DNA of 64,000 nt. Source: Kalmusia sp. IMI 367209. Its lineage: Eukaryota > Ascomycota > Dothideomycetes > Pleosporales > Didymosphaeriaceae. A program made the position numbers and the translations under genes. Below, in pieces: positions 1 through 10,205 of this stretch. The notes under the pieces are model-generated. The model was not told the DNA's origin and did not search any database. It saw nothing but the letters and a program-made list of their open reading frames with translations. The stretch covers positions 3,844,001 through 3,908,000 of the forward strand of contig JAPEUQ010000001.1 in NCBI GenBank assembly GCA_027946365.1, given 5' to 3'. Each line of letters opens with the position of its first letter. Position 1 is the first letter of the stretch.

Positions 1-406
1 AAGTTTCACCGCATCAGAGCACAAAGCCATGTTATCGCAGGCTTACGCATACCGTCAAGCAGCTTTACTCATTATTCATCGCTTGCGCTACCCCCTGGGA
101 ACCGAAGATGGCGTTGCACGCGGTTATGCGAACTGTATACTCGAAGAAATATCGCAATTATTGAGTTGGCCACGCAATGGAGCGACTGGGTTGTTGGTAG
201 ATTTCCCTCTCTTGGTCGCATCGATAGAGATACCCGTACGCGGCGAAGAGATTTTCCGAGCATTCGAGCCAATCCGATATCGGAAGTGGAAGTCGAAGTA
301 TACTCTCGAGTTTCTCGACTATGTTAGAAGAAAGCGGGCGTGGGGTTATCGGGGCTTGTGGTTTGATCTTGTCGACGAGGGGTTTCTGGGAGACTTTCTC
401 CCTTGA
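1..406 (+). CDS. Fungal-specific transcription factor, C-terminal part (partial at window edge)
   Basis: The frame is open from base 2 to the TGA at 404-406, so this is the 3' end of a gene that begins outside the window; the first in-window ATG (29) is probably internal. The visible 134 residues read like the end of a Zn(II)2Cys6 regulator's fungal-specific domain: an AYRQAALLIIHRLRYPLGT block, a middle IL-x-x-I segment, a hydrophobic DFPLLVASIEIPV stretch, and a basic-aromatic tail (RYRKWKSKY). That arrangement is familiar from the C-terminal ends of fungal zinc-cluster factors that sit in the nucleus and control metabolic genes. The zinc cluster itself is not in the window, so the family call rests on the tail pattern alone. 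Confidence 0.6.
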   Translation, partial: SFTASEHKAMLSQAYAYRQAALLIIHRLRYPLGTEDGVARGYANCILEEISQLLSWPRNGATGLLVDFPLLVASIEIPVRGEEIFRAFEPIRYRKWKSKYTLEFLDYVRRKRAWGYRGLWFDLVDEGFLGDFLP

Positions 407-1264
407 CTTCACGTCTGCGGTCACGAACACAATATCACCCATTTTGTACGGAAGACGAAATTCACTGCATATGTACATACTCAACTGTAGACACAACGGC
501 TTGTCGCTTCATTTTGGTGACCCAGAGCGAAGAGACCGTCGCAAGTCTAAGGCATCCTAACTGACGGATGGTTATCGAGTCTCGCCTCTAGCATCCGTTT
601 GCGGCGTTCAGCTCCGCCGCTTAGACTTGTGGAGTTCGCGTCCGCCCGCTGTCAAGGATTAGCGTTTCACGTCTAACAAGGGAACAGCAAACTATCTTAC
701 CGACTTTCTTCGCCTCTGCTAAATAAACTTTTGCATGCTTCATCCTGACACGCGAGACTCGTAATCGCATCAGCTATAAGGTTTGCGCCACTGCACGTCA
801 AGCCTTGCATCTGGGGTCACTTGACAACGCGTAGCTCCGCGCTTTCTCTCGATTGGCGGGGCATCGTCGCGGAAGTTCATGCGATTGGCATTTTCCATTG
901 ACGAGGTCCGCATGGCTGTGGTAAAGACCGCGACCGTGGATGCAGGATTCTATCATTGACGAATAGGGAATATTTCCTAGTGCTTGCTAAGTGCACCATG
1001 AGTTCGCACTTGACTACATAGCCTGATAGCTCAAGGAGATCTGCGAGCATCAAATCGCACCATGTTGAGTGACGGACAGGCAATGTGAAAGGTCTGAACT
1101 TGGGATCGAGACATCTGGCTGTCCTCCTGGGCTTGTTGGTAGCGCGATCGACATCGGGTAGTCTTCCCGCGTACCCTCCTATATGCAGGCCTTCGGCCTC
1201 TGTATCATTGTAGAGAGTTTCTTTTGGTTCGTTCTTTGGGGTGGGCATCTCTTGCGCTGCAGCG
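407..1264. other. Intergenic, no gene seen
   Basis: About 860 bp between the transcription-factor stop and the start of the PTH11-like gene. ORFs here on either strand are short or antisense to the next gene and have no recognisable protein features. It probably holds the 3' UTR of the first gene and the promoter of the second. Confidence 0.5.
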
Positions 1265-2535
1265 ATGGATCCAAGCCTCATCCCTTCACCGCCGAGCGAG
1301 ACTGCGAAAGAGTGGGCGCGTGCTTTTGCTGGGATGACAATCACGTTGAACATCATCGCGCTTCTGGTCTTTGGGGGAAGGTTATATACAAGATGCGTTC
1401 CGACTTTTCGTTTGAATGCTGACGACTATGTCATCTCCATAGCCTGGGTAAGCAAAACAGTAATGCTCGTCAGAGCTGCTACTGACTCACAACGTAGCTT
1501 CTTATCGTCCTCGAATCAGTTTTCCTCCTCCTAACCGTTCCTTTTGTTCTCGGTCGCGACCCTTCCACCATCACTCTTCAGGATCTCGAGAATTCAAGCA
1601 GATATGCGGTTATCGCACAGCCCCTGTGGGCCTGGGGGATGGCAGCCATCAAGGATTCGATCGCGCTGATGCTACTCCGTCTCGAAACGAACATTCACCT
1701 ACGTCGATTCCTGTGGGCTAACATGACTCTTCAAGTCGTGCTGGCATTGTACAACATGATCGCGCAGCTCCTACAGTGCTTTCCTCTGCATAAAGTTTGG
1801 GATCTCTTGGGCGTGGTACCTGGCAGGTGTTGGAGCGCGGAGGCAGTCAAGATCAATCTCATCTGCCAGTCAGCCATCATTGTGGCAACGGACCTGATCT
1901 TTGCACTCATGCCGATCAGCTTCCTACGGAAAGTGCAGCGCCCAATTCGCGAGCGAGTCGTCATCGGTGGTCTCATGGCTCTCGGCGTGCTCGCCAGTGC
2001 AGCCTCGATCGCGAAGATGCAGGCCTCGCTAAGGTTGACTTCTGTGGGTGATGCCACAGCGGTTGGGATCCAGGTCGGCATGTGGTCCGCTATCGAAGAG
2101 CTGATCGCGTTTATTTGCGCATGCGTGCCCTGCTTGCGATCACCCTTTCAGCGCGCCTTGAGGTACTTAGGGATTATCTCTACACAAAAGACAACATACG
2201 CTGGGGGTTACTACAATATGGGAGCGCAGTCTACTCCAATGAGAGGCTCAAGAACAAGAACCATGGGTGCCGGTACTGGTACCGTCGACACAGGTAGCAA
2301 GGGCATCAGAATGAAGAGCTTGCGGAGCACGAACGCAGATGCAGACAGTGACGAGATCATTTTGTCGAATGAGGAAATAAGGAATGGGGAGATCTGGTGC
2401 ACCACAGAAGTACAGGTTGAAGATCAGATACGACTCCCAGGAGCGGCGATTCTTGCGCAGCAGGACGCGCAAAGTAGCTGGAGTGATCATAGCCCGGTGT
2501 CGGAGTCGCGACCGAAGAGGAAAGAAGTGGTCTAG
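1265..2535 (+). CDS. PTH11-like / rhodopsin-domain integral membrane protein
   Basis: Two exons, 1265-1447 and 1498-2535, with a 50-nt phase-0 intron (donor GTAAGC, acceptor GTAG) restore one frame of 406 residues. The start is the first ATG in the open frame. The product has about seven hydrophobic segments (for example around NIIALLVFGGRLYTR, FLLLTVPFVL, LWAWGMAAIKDSIALMLL, INLICQSAIIVATDLIFALM) followed by a hydrophilic Ser/Thr/Gly-rich tail from about residue 290. The LNADDYVISIAW motif near residue 55 and the LIFALMPISFLRK motif before the sixth segment are typical of the fungal rhodopsin-like (SAT4/PTH11-type) family, found in the plasma membrane. Some members act as receptors in host sensing. 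No CFEM cysteine domain is visible, so the ligand and role are unknown. Confidence 0.85.
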
Positions 2536-2878
2536 GGAAATAGAGACGACGACCGAAGCCTTTAAAATAGGAACGCTTTCGGTGGATTTATTTGACGGCG
2601 ATATGACTTTGAATTAGCGAAGATACCAGGTATATCTATGTCTATGTATTACTGAGCATCGAAAGATTGTACGTAGTTTTCAAGGATAGTAAACTAAAAA
2701 AAAATAGAAGCAGTTCCCTCCTGCTCTTCAATTTGAAAGGTGTATCAAAAGGTGGTGACATCAAAGGTATTACGCTTCCGCAAAGCTGATTAAGTTATCA
2801 AGCGAGGCTTAGCGCACTCTCTAATTAAAAGTCATTCAACTCAAACAAAGAGGAAGGACACGGTATGTGTACCATCTG

Positions 2879-2932
2879 TTAACGACAGCTTCACATCATA
2901 GTAGCTTAACGACAGCTTCCCATCATAGTAGC
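2879..2932. repeat. 27-bp tandem duplication
   Basis: Two adjacent copies of a 27-base unit starting TTAACGACAGCTTC, 2879-2905 and 2906-2932, differ at one position (A versus C). It lies at the edge of the AT-rich repeat relic and is probably a simple local duplication. Confidence 0.85.
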
Positions 2933-3203
2933 AGCTATAATAAGTCGTCATCCGTTCAGATTATCGCAAGCAGCAACCGTCATCTCTCCGCCCAACCGAC
3001 TATAACGTTAATATCCGCCTTATATTCTCTTTTTTCTCCAGGCTAGGTACGCCGCGTGATCTTATATAAACGGCTATTACTAATATATTATCCTTCTAGA
3101 TTCTACTATACCTATAAACAACTTTCGTATTAAAAATCAACCTTACTAAACCGTCTAAATCTATTGCCTACTATGCTATCGTCTACCCTACGGACGATGA
3201 CGC

Positions 3204-3550
3204 GTACGCTAAAGCCCTTATAAATACTACGCGTCACAAATAGTAAGTCTAGCCAGGATTGCTAAAGATAGCCTAAGAAGGAGGTCTTAAGAGTATATAG
3301 GATAGTCAAAGAAAATTACTAGTAGTATTATATATGCTTAAGTATTAGTGAAGCGCTCTAGGTTTACGAGTCAGGATAGGTAGCGATAGCAAGCCTTTAA
3401 AGAGAAGATAGTAGTGGGTGGGTAACAGCGTTGCAGATAGAGGAGCTCTAGGGAGTCGTAAACTGGGTGAGTGCTGGTGTCCTGGTGTTGGGCAGCGATG
3501 ACCAAGAGTTCATCTTCAAGTTGATATGCCACGTGCATTTCTGCAGTATC
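3204..3550 (-). repeat. Dispersed repeat, left copy (less mutated)
   Basis: Read on the minus strand, this stretch aligns over about 330 bases with 55690-56020 on the plus strand, apart from small gaps and an indel of about 20-30 bases. Minus-strand codons in the right half (3371-3574) still give an open frame of 67 residues containing YQLEDELLVIAAQHQD and SLELLYLQRCYPP. The left half is AT-rich and closed by stops. The fragment therefore looks like a decayed protein-coding mobile or repetitive element. I do not recognise the encoded family. Confidence 0.75.
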
Positions 3551-4132
3551 AATGAATAAAAACCGGACCGACATCGATATATCACATACTTCGAATTTAT
3601 GGAGGGCATGAACATCTGACGTGGCGACAGAATCTTTGACTGTAGCTCTCTAAGCTTCGAGATTGAAGCTAGTTGACTGCTCTAATGATAGCAGGATGAC
3701 GGAAAATGGATGCAATGAAGTCGATGTATGACAAGCAATATACAAGAGTGCTAGCGTCTGCTTGTTCGCCATAGGGTTACGGCCGAAAACCGTTATTCTT
3801 ACGGACCTGCCTCTTTATCGTCACATATATGCAGGCAGGGATCACCTTATCATTATCCTATGCGCGACAATTGGTCTACTCTATAAGCGAGGGGAAGACT
3901 CCAGCTACCTAGCCTAATTGAGCGAATATCGGCAAATATATGACATGGTTTTCTAACTGTAGCTGGCAACTGTTCAAGTGTGTATACGGTGATCCGGGGC
4001 TCCTCAATGATATATATATTGAAAGGCTGCAAGGCGTTGATTCCCCAACGCCACTTTGCGTTCTTCTTTCCATCTCTACCCGCGTCTCCGGGCTTGATTT
4101 CCGAATATCGAAAACGTCTCAAGCGAACTATC

Positions 4133-6207
4133 ATGGCAACTGGCCATGCGTCCGGCGCGCTCATCGGCGGCATCGCTGATCCGCATAAATTGGCTGAGGC
4201 TGATGTCATTGGCAAGGGCCCTCGAGGTTCTGCAGACTTCACCCAGGCTACTGTGCCTCACCCGCATGCTAACTTCTACAACGACGCAGCAATTCAATTC
4301 GAGGAGTACCATTACTGGGCGAAGCGTTCTCGAGAATATGAGAAGACCATCGAGACAAAAGGCGTAGGAATCTTTGGGATTTTCCAGCGGAATACTAATA
4401 GCAAAAACCGTCATGAACGCTCCACTGATGGTCAGACCGAAGGCAGCCAGGAAAAGGATAAGAAGGCGGTCCCCCCCAATGATGCCGCAGTAGTTGACGG
4501 GAGGTACGATGTCGCTGATTCTGAATGGGAAAATGCTCAACGGGCAATGCGCACTGCAACATGGGGTAAGCGTGCACCAAAACAGTGGCTGCACAGGGAC
4601 ATGCTCAACGTACAATAGGTTCCATTTTCTACCTTATCACCACTGATATCTTAGGCCCGTACAACGTACCATGGGCAATAAGTCAAATGGGCTACGGTCC
4701 CGGTTTTGCGCTTTACACTGTCTTCGGCGGTCTCGCCTGTTACTCAGGGCTCCAGCTCTGGCAAATGTTCATCGGCCTAGACTCGACTCGCTATCCGATG
4801 CGTAACTACGGCGATCTTGCTTTCCGCGTTTTTGGAAACTGGGCTCGATATCTCTTCAATATACTGCAGAGTTTCCAGTTCTTCCTTATGGTTTCGCTGA
4901 TAACAGAGAGCCTCGGTCAGTCGTTAGCACAGATGGCTGCTGGAAAGAGCGGGAATGGGTTCCTTTGCTGTACGTACTAAGCGGAGTTCTACAGGCTGGT
5001 ATAATGCTCACCAAATCAACAGTCACGGTTGCCGAGGCAATAACCGCCATCATCGGTCTGATTCTTGGCCAGATCCGTACTCTTCAACGTCTTGCATGGT
5101 TCTCGAACGTCGCGGTTTGGCTGAATGTCATTGTCATCGTCATGACCATGGTTGTCGTGCACAAATATCCACCAAACTACGAAGCCGCGGAGATCGCCAA
5201 CAACGTGCAACCGGGCCCAATCATTACATCTGCGAGCTGGCCCGAAGGACTTGAGCTCAACAACTACATCGGTGGGCTAATGAACTGCGTTTATGCGTAC
5301 GGAGGTGCCATTCTCTTCAACGAGCTAATGGCAGAGATGAGGCGACCGTAAGTTTCTCGCACTACTGGTCAGTATACGCAGGTGCTAATCCTGCGAGCGA
5401 TTAGAATGGACTTCTGGAAAAGTCTACTCTGTGCTGAAGCCTTCATCTACGCGTGCTACTTGATCATGGGAATGGTCGTCTACAGCGCACAGGGCCAGTT
5501 CACGTACCCGCTCGCTTATCAAGGCATCCCGAATAGCGCGTATGCATGGCAGACGCTCGGTAATGCTGTTTCATACGCTTCGGGGCTGATAGCTGCGGCT
5601 TTATACGGGAACATCGGTATCAAAGTCATCTACGCCTCCGTTTTACGCGACGTCTTCAATTTCCCGCCCCTGGACAAGAAGATGGGGAAGATTCTTTGGG
5701 TTGTCATTGGTAAGCATGACGAGCTATACTTGCGACGAACTTGTCTTGTTAATATGGGACGATTCAGTGCCGATATACTGGTCCCTTGCTTTCGTTGTTG
5801 CCGCAGCGATTCCCCAGATCGCAAATCTCATAAGTCTCGTCGGAGCTGTATGTATCCTACAGTTCCAATATGTAAGTTTCAAACTAAACCCCCGAGTTCT
5901 ACCCGCCTAACTTTTTAAGACTTTCCCGCCTCTTCTCAAAGTCGGCTACAATGTCCAAAAAGATGCCATGCTACCTGAGGAATCCTTCGACCCCGTCACG
6001 GGCGAAGTACAGCGTATTGACTCTGGAATGAAGCGTTGGGTTCGCGGGTATTGTAAAAGGCCGATATGGAACACATTCGATATGCTGTATGGTCTTGGGG
6101 CATTGGCAACTGCAGGGCTGGGGATTTGGGCTGCGGCGATCAATATGAAAGCTCAATTTGCGTCTTCGGGGATTACGCCATTCTCTTGCCAGAGCCCGAC
6201 TGGATAA
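4133..6207 (+). CDS. Amino-acid transporter (Aa_trans / AAAP family)
   Basis: Six exons: 4133-4565, 4619-4969, 5023-5347, 5405-5709, 5768-5871, 5920-6207. They are joined by introns of 48-58 nt that all obey GT-AG and restore one 601-residue frame. The ATG at 4133 has A at -3; an in-frame ATG at 3980 is less likely. The first 145 residues are hydrophilic and face the cytosol. Transport proper starts at the WENAQRAM segment, followed by FYLITTDILGPYNVPWAISQ, the characteristic first helix of fungal AAAP permeases. About ten further membrane helices follow, including LILGQIRTLQRLAWF and GGLMNCVYAYGGAILFNELM. It probably moves neutral or aromatic amino acids across the plasma or vacuolar membrane; the substrate cannot be read from sequence. 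Confidence 0.88.
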
Positions 6208-6636
6208 CGAGGAATGTATACATATTAGTATCATGACAATATAGCCCTCAAGAGATAAGTATCAAAGAATATACTGATCAGGAGTTGTCAGCGCTGTTTG
6301 CGCAAGCTCATGCATTATTCTCGAACACGGAAGTCTGTCACTCACTAGCCTATCTCGAAATAGACATCAGGACCCAATCACCAGATATAGCCTCCTCTAG
6401 TCTTCGGTTTTAAGATGAACAATGCAGATGACCTTGAGTCTTTCCCGTGGAGCTGAGCTATGAAATTCGTGGGAAGTAATATTCACCACATGGCAGAGCG
6501 CGCCTAAGGTAGCGTCTCTCGCACGTTAGGAATAAACGTACTCATGTAGTTATGGAAGTGAAGGCTGCTCTGATCTCGAAGACACATTCAAATTAAGCAG
6601 ACGAGTGTCAACACTAACAGCGATCATATCATTCTC
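6208..6636. other. Convergent intergenic region
   Basis: About 430 bp between the stops of the plus-strand transporter and the minus-strand phosphoesterase. It should hold both 3' ends. I see no ORF or structured element. Confidence 0.5.
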
Positions 6637-7959
6637 TCAGCTGTAGGGACCAAGAACATCAACCTGTCGAAACCTCTTAGCAGTGTCAGGCCTCGGAGTA
6701 ATAATGGTATAGTTACAAGTAGGACAGCTCGTCTTCGTATTGTTCGTTTCCGGGTACCAATCCTTTCCGTACGTCGCATTTAAAGTGACACTACCGACCA
6801 CATTGCCGCTTTCCAAACGAATCCACGTATCAGCTTCGAACACGCCGAGCTGAGACTTCGAGATGAGAACTTGGCGCGCGCCACGCTCCCAGTTGCCATA
6901 GCCACCGTAACCCGAGTGCTGTCCGAAGCATAGATTGACACCATTGCCGGCGACAGTCATATTAGGAAGCTGCGAATCCCATTTGTAGCACCATGTGTCG
7001 CCATGGTCATGTCCGGAGAAGACGGCGACAAGGCCGGGAAGTGTGGAGATGGCTTGCATGAATGGGATGTCCTGACCACCGTACTCGCAGGACCCGTCAT
7101 TCGTCTCGCTATCAGGACACCAACCTTGAGCTTGAGGTGCTAGCGGGGCATCGTCATTGATGCCTGGCTCGTAGTGTGGATGTACACCGGTTTGCTGGAA
7201 CGCGAGCGATGCGTATGTAGGTATGTGCACGAATGCAAAAGAAGGAAGAGTCTTTTGGTACTTGTTCACTAGCTCGGCGTTGGTCTGTTGGAACCATTCC
7301 ACAACCCTAGTGTCAACCCAATTCTTGAGGCCGATCTGCTTGCCCTCTGCATCTCGCTCCTGGAAGCGAGCGCCACCTCGGCTGTCGAAGAACCAGAGGA
7401 TCAAATCGGGAATGCATTCATCGAATATAGTACAGGTACTGTCATATACGGGAAGATAGTAATTCGAAGTTCCAACGTCCAGCATTGGGCCATCCACCAT
7501 ACTGCGGGTTCGAGAGTTGATCCACTGTTGCTCGTGCGCTAGAAGAGCATCCGAAGAGAGGTTGTACTGGTGGTCATGGTTTCCGTATGCCGAGGCCCAA
7601 GGCAAATTTCTATCCAACAACGGACCCACGATTTGCTCGATATATATGGTCGCGTTCTCGATGAATGCGTTATCCCCAGTGATCAGATCGCCATTTAGGA
7701 CTACCAGGTCTGGGGTCTCGTTCTCAAGGACCCTGTTGATGACCTTGACCGAGTTGATGTCCTGCTGTGGGCCCCACGAATCCCAGGCATTCTCTCCAAA
7801 ATGAAGGTCCTCAAAGATGGTGATCTGGAACGTCCCGTCCGCGCTGAAGTGGAGTGGGGCGGCAGGATTCGAGCTGTTCGTGTATATTTTAGCAGCTGGC
7901 CATGCCTTCACAGGGAAAAATGCCCCAAATAAAAGACCAGTCGACACTAAGATAAACAT
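6637..7959 (-). CDS. Secreted calcineurin-like metallophosphoesterase (Dcr2/purple acid phosphatase type)
   Basis: A single uninterrupted exon of 440 residues. The N-terminus has a short hydrophobic signal-like segment (LVSTGLLFGAFFPVKAWPA). The metal-binding motifs appear in order: EDLHFG (D-x-H), LNGDLITGDN, the YGNHDHQYN box, and VFSGHDHGDTWC. Several N-x-S/T sites and paired cysteines suggest passage through the secretory pathway. Length and motif order match the fungal Dcr2-like phosphatases, which hydrolyse phosphomonoesters using a dinuclear metal centre. Yeast Dcr2 acts in ER-stress and cell-cycle control, but a plain secreted acid phosphatase is equally possible. All expected ligands appear intact. 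Confidence 0.88.
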   Translation of the reverse strand: MFILVSTGLLFGAFFPVKAWPAAKIYTNSSNPAAPLHFSADGTFQITIFEDLHFGENAWDSWGPQQDINSVKVINRVLENETPDLVVLNGDLITGDNAFIENATIYIEQIVGPLLDRNLPWASAYGNHDHQYNLSSDALLAHEQQWINSRTRSMVDGPMLDVGTSNYYLPVYDSTCTIFDECIPDLILWFFDSRGGARFQERDAEGKQIGLKNWVDTRVVEWFQQTNAELVNKYQKTLPSFAFVHIPTYASLAFQQTGVHPHYEPGINDDAPLAPQAQGWCPDSETNDGSCEYGGQDIPFMQAISTLPGLVAVFSGHDHGDTWCYKWDSQLPNMTVAGNGVNLCFGQHSGYGGYGNWERGARQVLISKSQLGVFEADTWIRLESGNVVGSVTLNATYGKDWYPETNNTKTSCPTCNYTIITPRPDTAKRFRQVDVLGPYS

Positions 7960-8344
7960 GATGTTGACAAGATGGATCGCTCACCCAGGAATGCGCAGGC
8001 TTCCCATCCAGGGTGCAGCGCCTAGATATACCTGCGGCATTGTCCACATGGACGGCAAGTCGGCGAACTGCCGCTTCTGGACAGTTCAATGCTGTTTGCA
8101 ATCTTAATTCATCTCACGTTGGTATCCTCGATGGCAGGTGAAAAGGAGGAGGATAAGTCGTGCTCGGATGGCAGGGATTCATTGGATCATCAATCGCGGT
8201 AGCGTGGCAAGGGTGCACGTCCACGCGCCGCCACGCGCCAGGAACGCCTCAACGGTTCCCAGCTTCTTGCATTGCGACTTTTCTTCTACGTCGCGTGGCC
8301 TCGTCATGCTCTCAACTGTACTAGGTGGACGCACTGAAGGAAAA
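7960..8344. other. Intergenic, promoter of the phosphoesterase
   Basis: About 385 bp between two minus-strand genes. It contains the upstream region of the phosphoesterase and the 3' end of the membrane-protein gene. No further gene seen. Confidence 0.5.
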
Positions 8345-10145
8345 TCACTTTGTACCGGTCACCTTCCTCATCAAGACCGGCGTGCGGTTGTTTGGGAACG
8401 CGAGTACCGGCCCTGCGCTGACCGCTTCATACCACTGTAGCAGTGAACTGAACAAATACGCCGCCGAACCCCACAAGCTGGACAGATCGCTCTGGTACTC
8501 GCACCAAGTGTATTTGTGCGAGCCAAGTCCGAAGCATGCGCAAAGCCTGAATCATAAGTCAACCAAGAGATCCAACGGATAAGCTTCAGGCCAACTTACA
8601 GAAAGCCCACCGACCCGATGGCAGCCCACCCACCAATCCACCATCGCACTGTCCATGGAAGTGGTCTGTACCACACATCCTGCGATTCGATGGTAAACAT
8701 TATAGCCGCCGTTAGGAAGCAAACACTAGCCACGACCTGTGGAACCCAGAAGGCGGCGATCTTCTGCCACCATGCGAGGCTTGAAAGAACTCCGGGCAAG
8801 ACGACAATTCCAGTAACGCCGTATAGAGTGGCACCGAGCAGCTGGATGCTGCAGGCGACATAGCCCATCTCGCGGATGTGGTACGTCTTCAACGCGTGCC
8901 ATGTAGGCCACCAACGCCAAGTCATATATTCGTTGAAAGCGTCCTTTTCGCCGGCGCCGAGGTCAATTGCTTCGCGGCGGGATGGCATGGGTTGTAGAGG
9001 GTCCGGTTGTGCCTCAGCTTTATCGTTTGTTATCGTTCGCCAACCAGCCTCTGGATCGACATCTTCGTGGGCCTTTTCATCTGCAGAATCGTAACGCGTG
9101 TTTCCATCGCTAGAATCGTGGTCATGATGATGATGATGTGGTACAATATGGCCAAAGAAGGTGTGGAGCTTAGCGTCGAGGAGTTTCTTCTTCGCCTCGT
9201 CACTGCCTTCAACCCAAAAGCGCTTCATGGCTACGCCAGCGAAGCAGCCGTCGTTTACAGCTTCAAAATAGGCCATCACCGCGCCAGTTTGGTAACAGAT
9301 CACAGCACCGAGGAAGAACAAAATAGGTCCCGCATATTCATCCTCTCCTGCGGGCCAGTGAGTGTTCGGAGAAGCGAGCGGACCGAAAGCGAAAGCGCCA
9401 TCGATGATGAACATGGCAGAACCAATACCGTATGCGAATCTAAAAAGCGATGCGCTGTAAGTATTTTCTCAATTCCACATTGATTCTGAATGACTCACCC
9501 AGACCAGAACGCCATATCCCAGTAAGGGAATGTGGAAACCATCGTCCAGATGTTCTGCAGGACGGCCAGCGTTTTAGCCAGGAACGTATGTTTCCGGATG
9601 CTTTCTTGATACACTTTACTTGATCGGTGAAGATAAGTCTTCTTTTTCACGACTTTGTGTACTTGCCCTTCGATGTTCGATTGAGTGGTTGCTAGTGCGA
9701 GCGACTGCCTAGGTGTGAGAATGCCCTCCTTGCCTGCTGCGTTTGTTTTCTCATCACTCTCTACAACACCTTTAACACGATCATGCTCGCGATCCTGTAT
9801 CGCCTGAGTGTCTTGAGCTACTCTGCTAGCCTCGGAGACTTGATCGGTTTTGCCCTCGTCTTTAGCGGCATAACTCGCGGGCAGACAATTAGCATCATCC
9901 GGGCCATGCGTTGCGATTGGTCCTGCAGTCGCGTTGGTGCCATTTGAAACTAAATAGTCAGGCTGCGGGCTCTTCGATTCTTGGTTCAGACCGGTACTTG
10001 GGAGGCTTTGTCGTTGATTAACGTCGAAACCCGGTGTTCGAAAAATGACATCATCATGCCCATTGTCAGATCTTCGAGACATTTTTTCCTCGTGTCCATA
10101 GTTTCCAGAATGGGGCTTTCGATCAGTGGCATCCTCAGAAGCCAT
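8345..10145 (-). CDS. Multipass membrane protein with histidine-rich loop, function unknown
   Basis: Three exons in transcript order: 10145-9499, 9439-8600, 8546-8345. The introns are 59 and 53 nt, and the joined frame gives 562 residues. I chose the ATG at 10145 (G at -3, G at +4) over an in-frame ATG at 10205 that has poor context. The first 170 residues are hydrophilic and charged. Then come about six to seven helices, including FPYWDMAFWSGFAYGIGSAM, GPILFFLGAVICYQTGAVMA, LGATLYGVTGIVVLPGVL and VPQVVASVCFLTAAIMF. Between helices lies a loop with HHHHHDHD followed by acidic residues, a possible metal-binding patch. Short aromatic repeats (WWQKIAAFW, VRWWIGGWAA) and the C-terminal WGSAAYLFSSLLQWYEAV motif look conserved. 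I do not recognise a named family. Confidence 0.75.
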
Positions 10146-10205
10146 ATCAATTCGAATGTTGTCTGCTTCAAGGCAGACAACGAGGTTGATGATTGCTTGG
10201 GTCAT

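Larger units (their letters stand above)
2536..4132. other. AT-rich intergenic region with repeat relic
   Basis: About 1.6 kb without an intact gene. From about 2,870 to 3,600 the sequence becomes AT-rich, full of TA dinucleotides and stop codons. It contains a 27-bp tandem duplication and one arm of an inverted dispersed repeat (both listed separately). The last 500 bases are the likely promoter and 5' UTR of the amino-acid transporter. Confidence 0.6.

Noticed and set aside
877..1356. 159-residue minus-strand ORF
   Set aside because: It overlaps antisense to the start of the PTH11-like gene, has no domain or start context, and its composition mirrors the opposite coding strand.
2600..3600. 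Possible complete transposon
   Set aside because: No terminal inverted repeats, target-site duplication or recognisable transposase; only a short decayed fragment matches the right-hand copy.
4970..5022. Apparent frameshift in the amino-acid transporter
   Set aside because: A normal 53-nt GT-AG intron (donor GTACGT, acceptor CAACAG) with a CTCAC branch restores the frame, so no mutation is needed.
9440..10205. Separate gene for the hydrophilic N-terminal ORF
   Set aside because: A 59-nt intron joins it in frame to the following membrane-spanning ORF, so it is the first exon of one gene.
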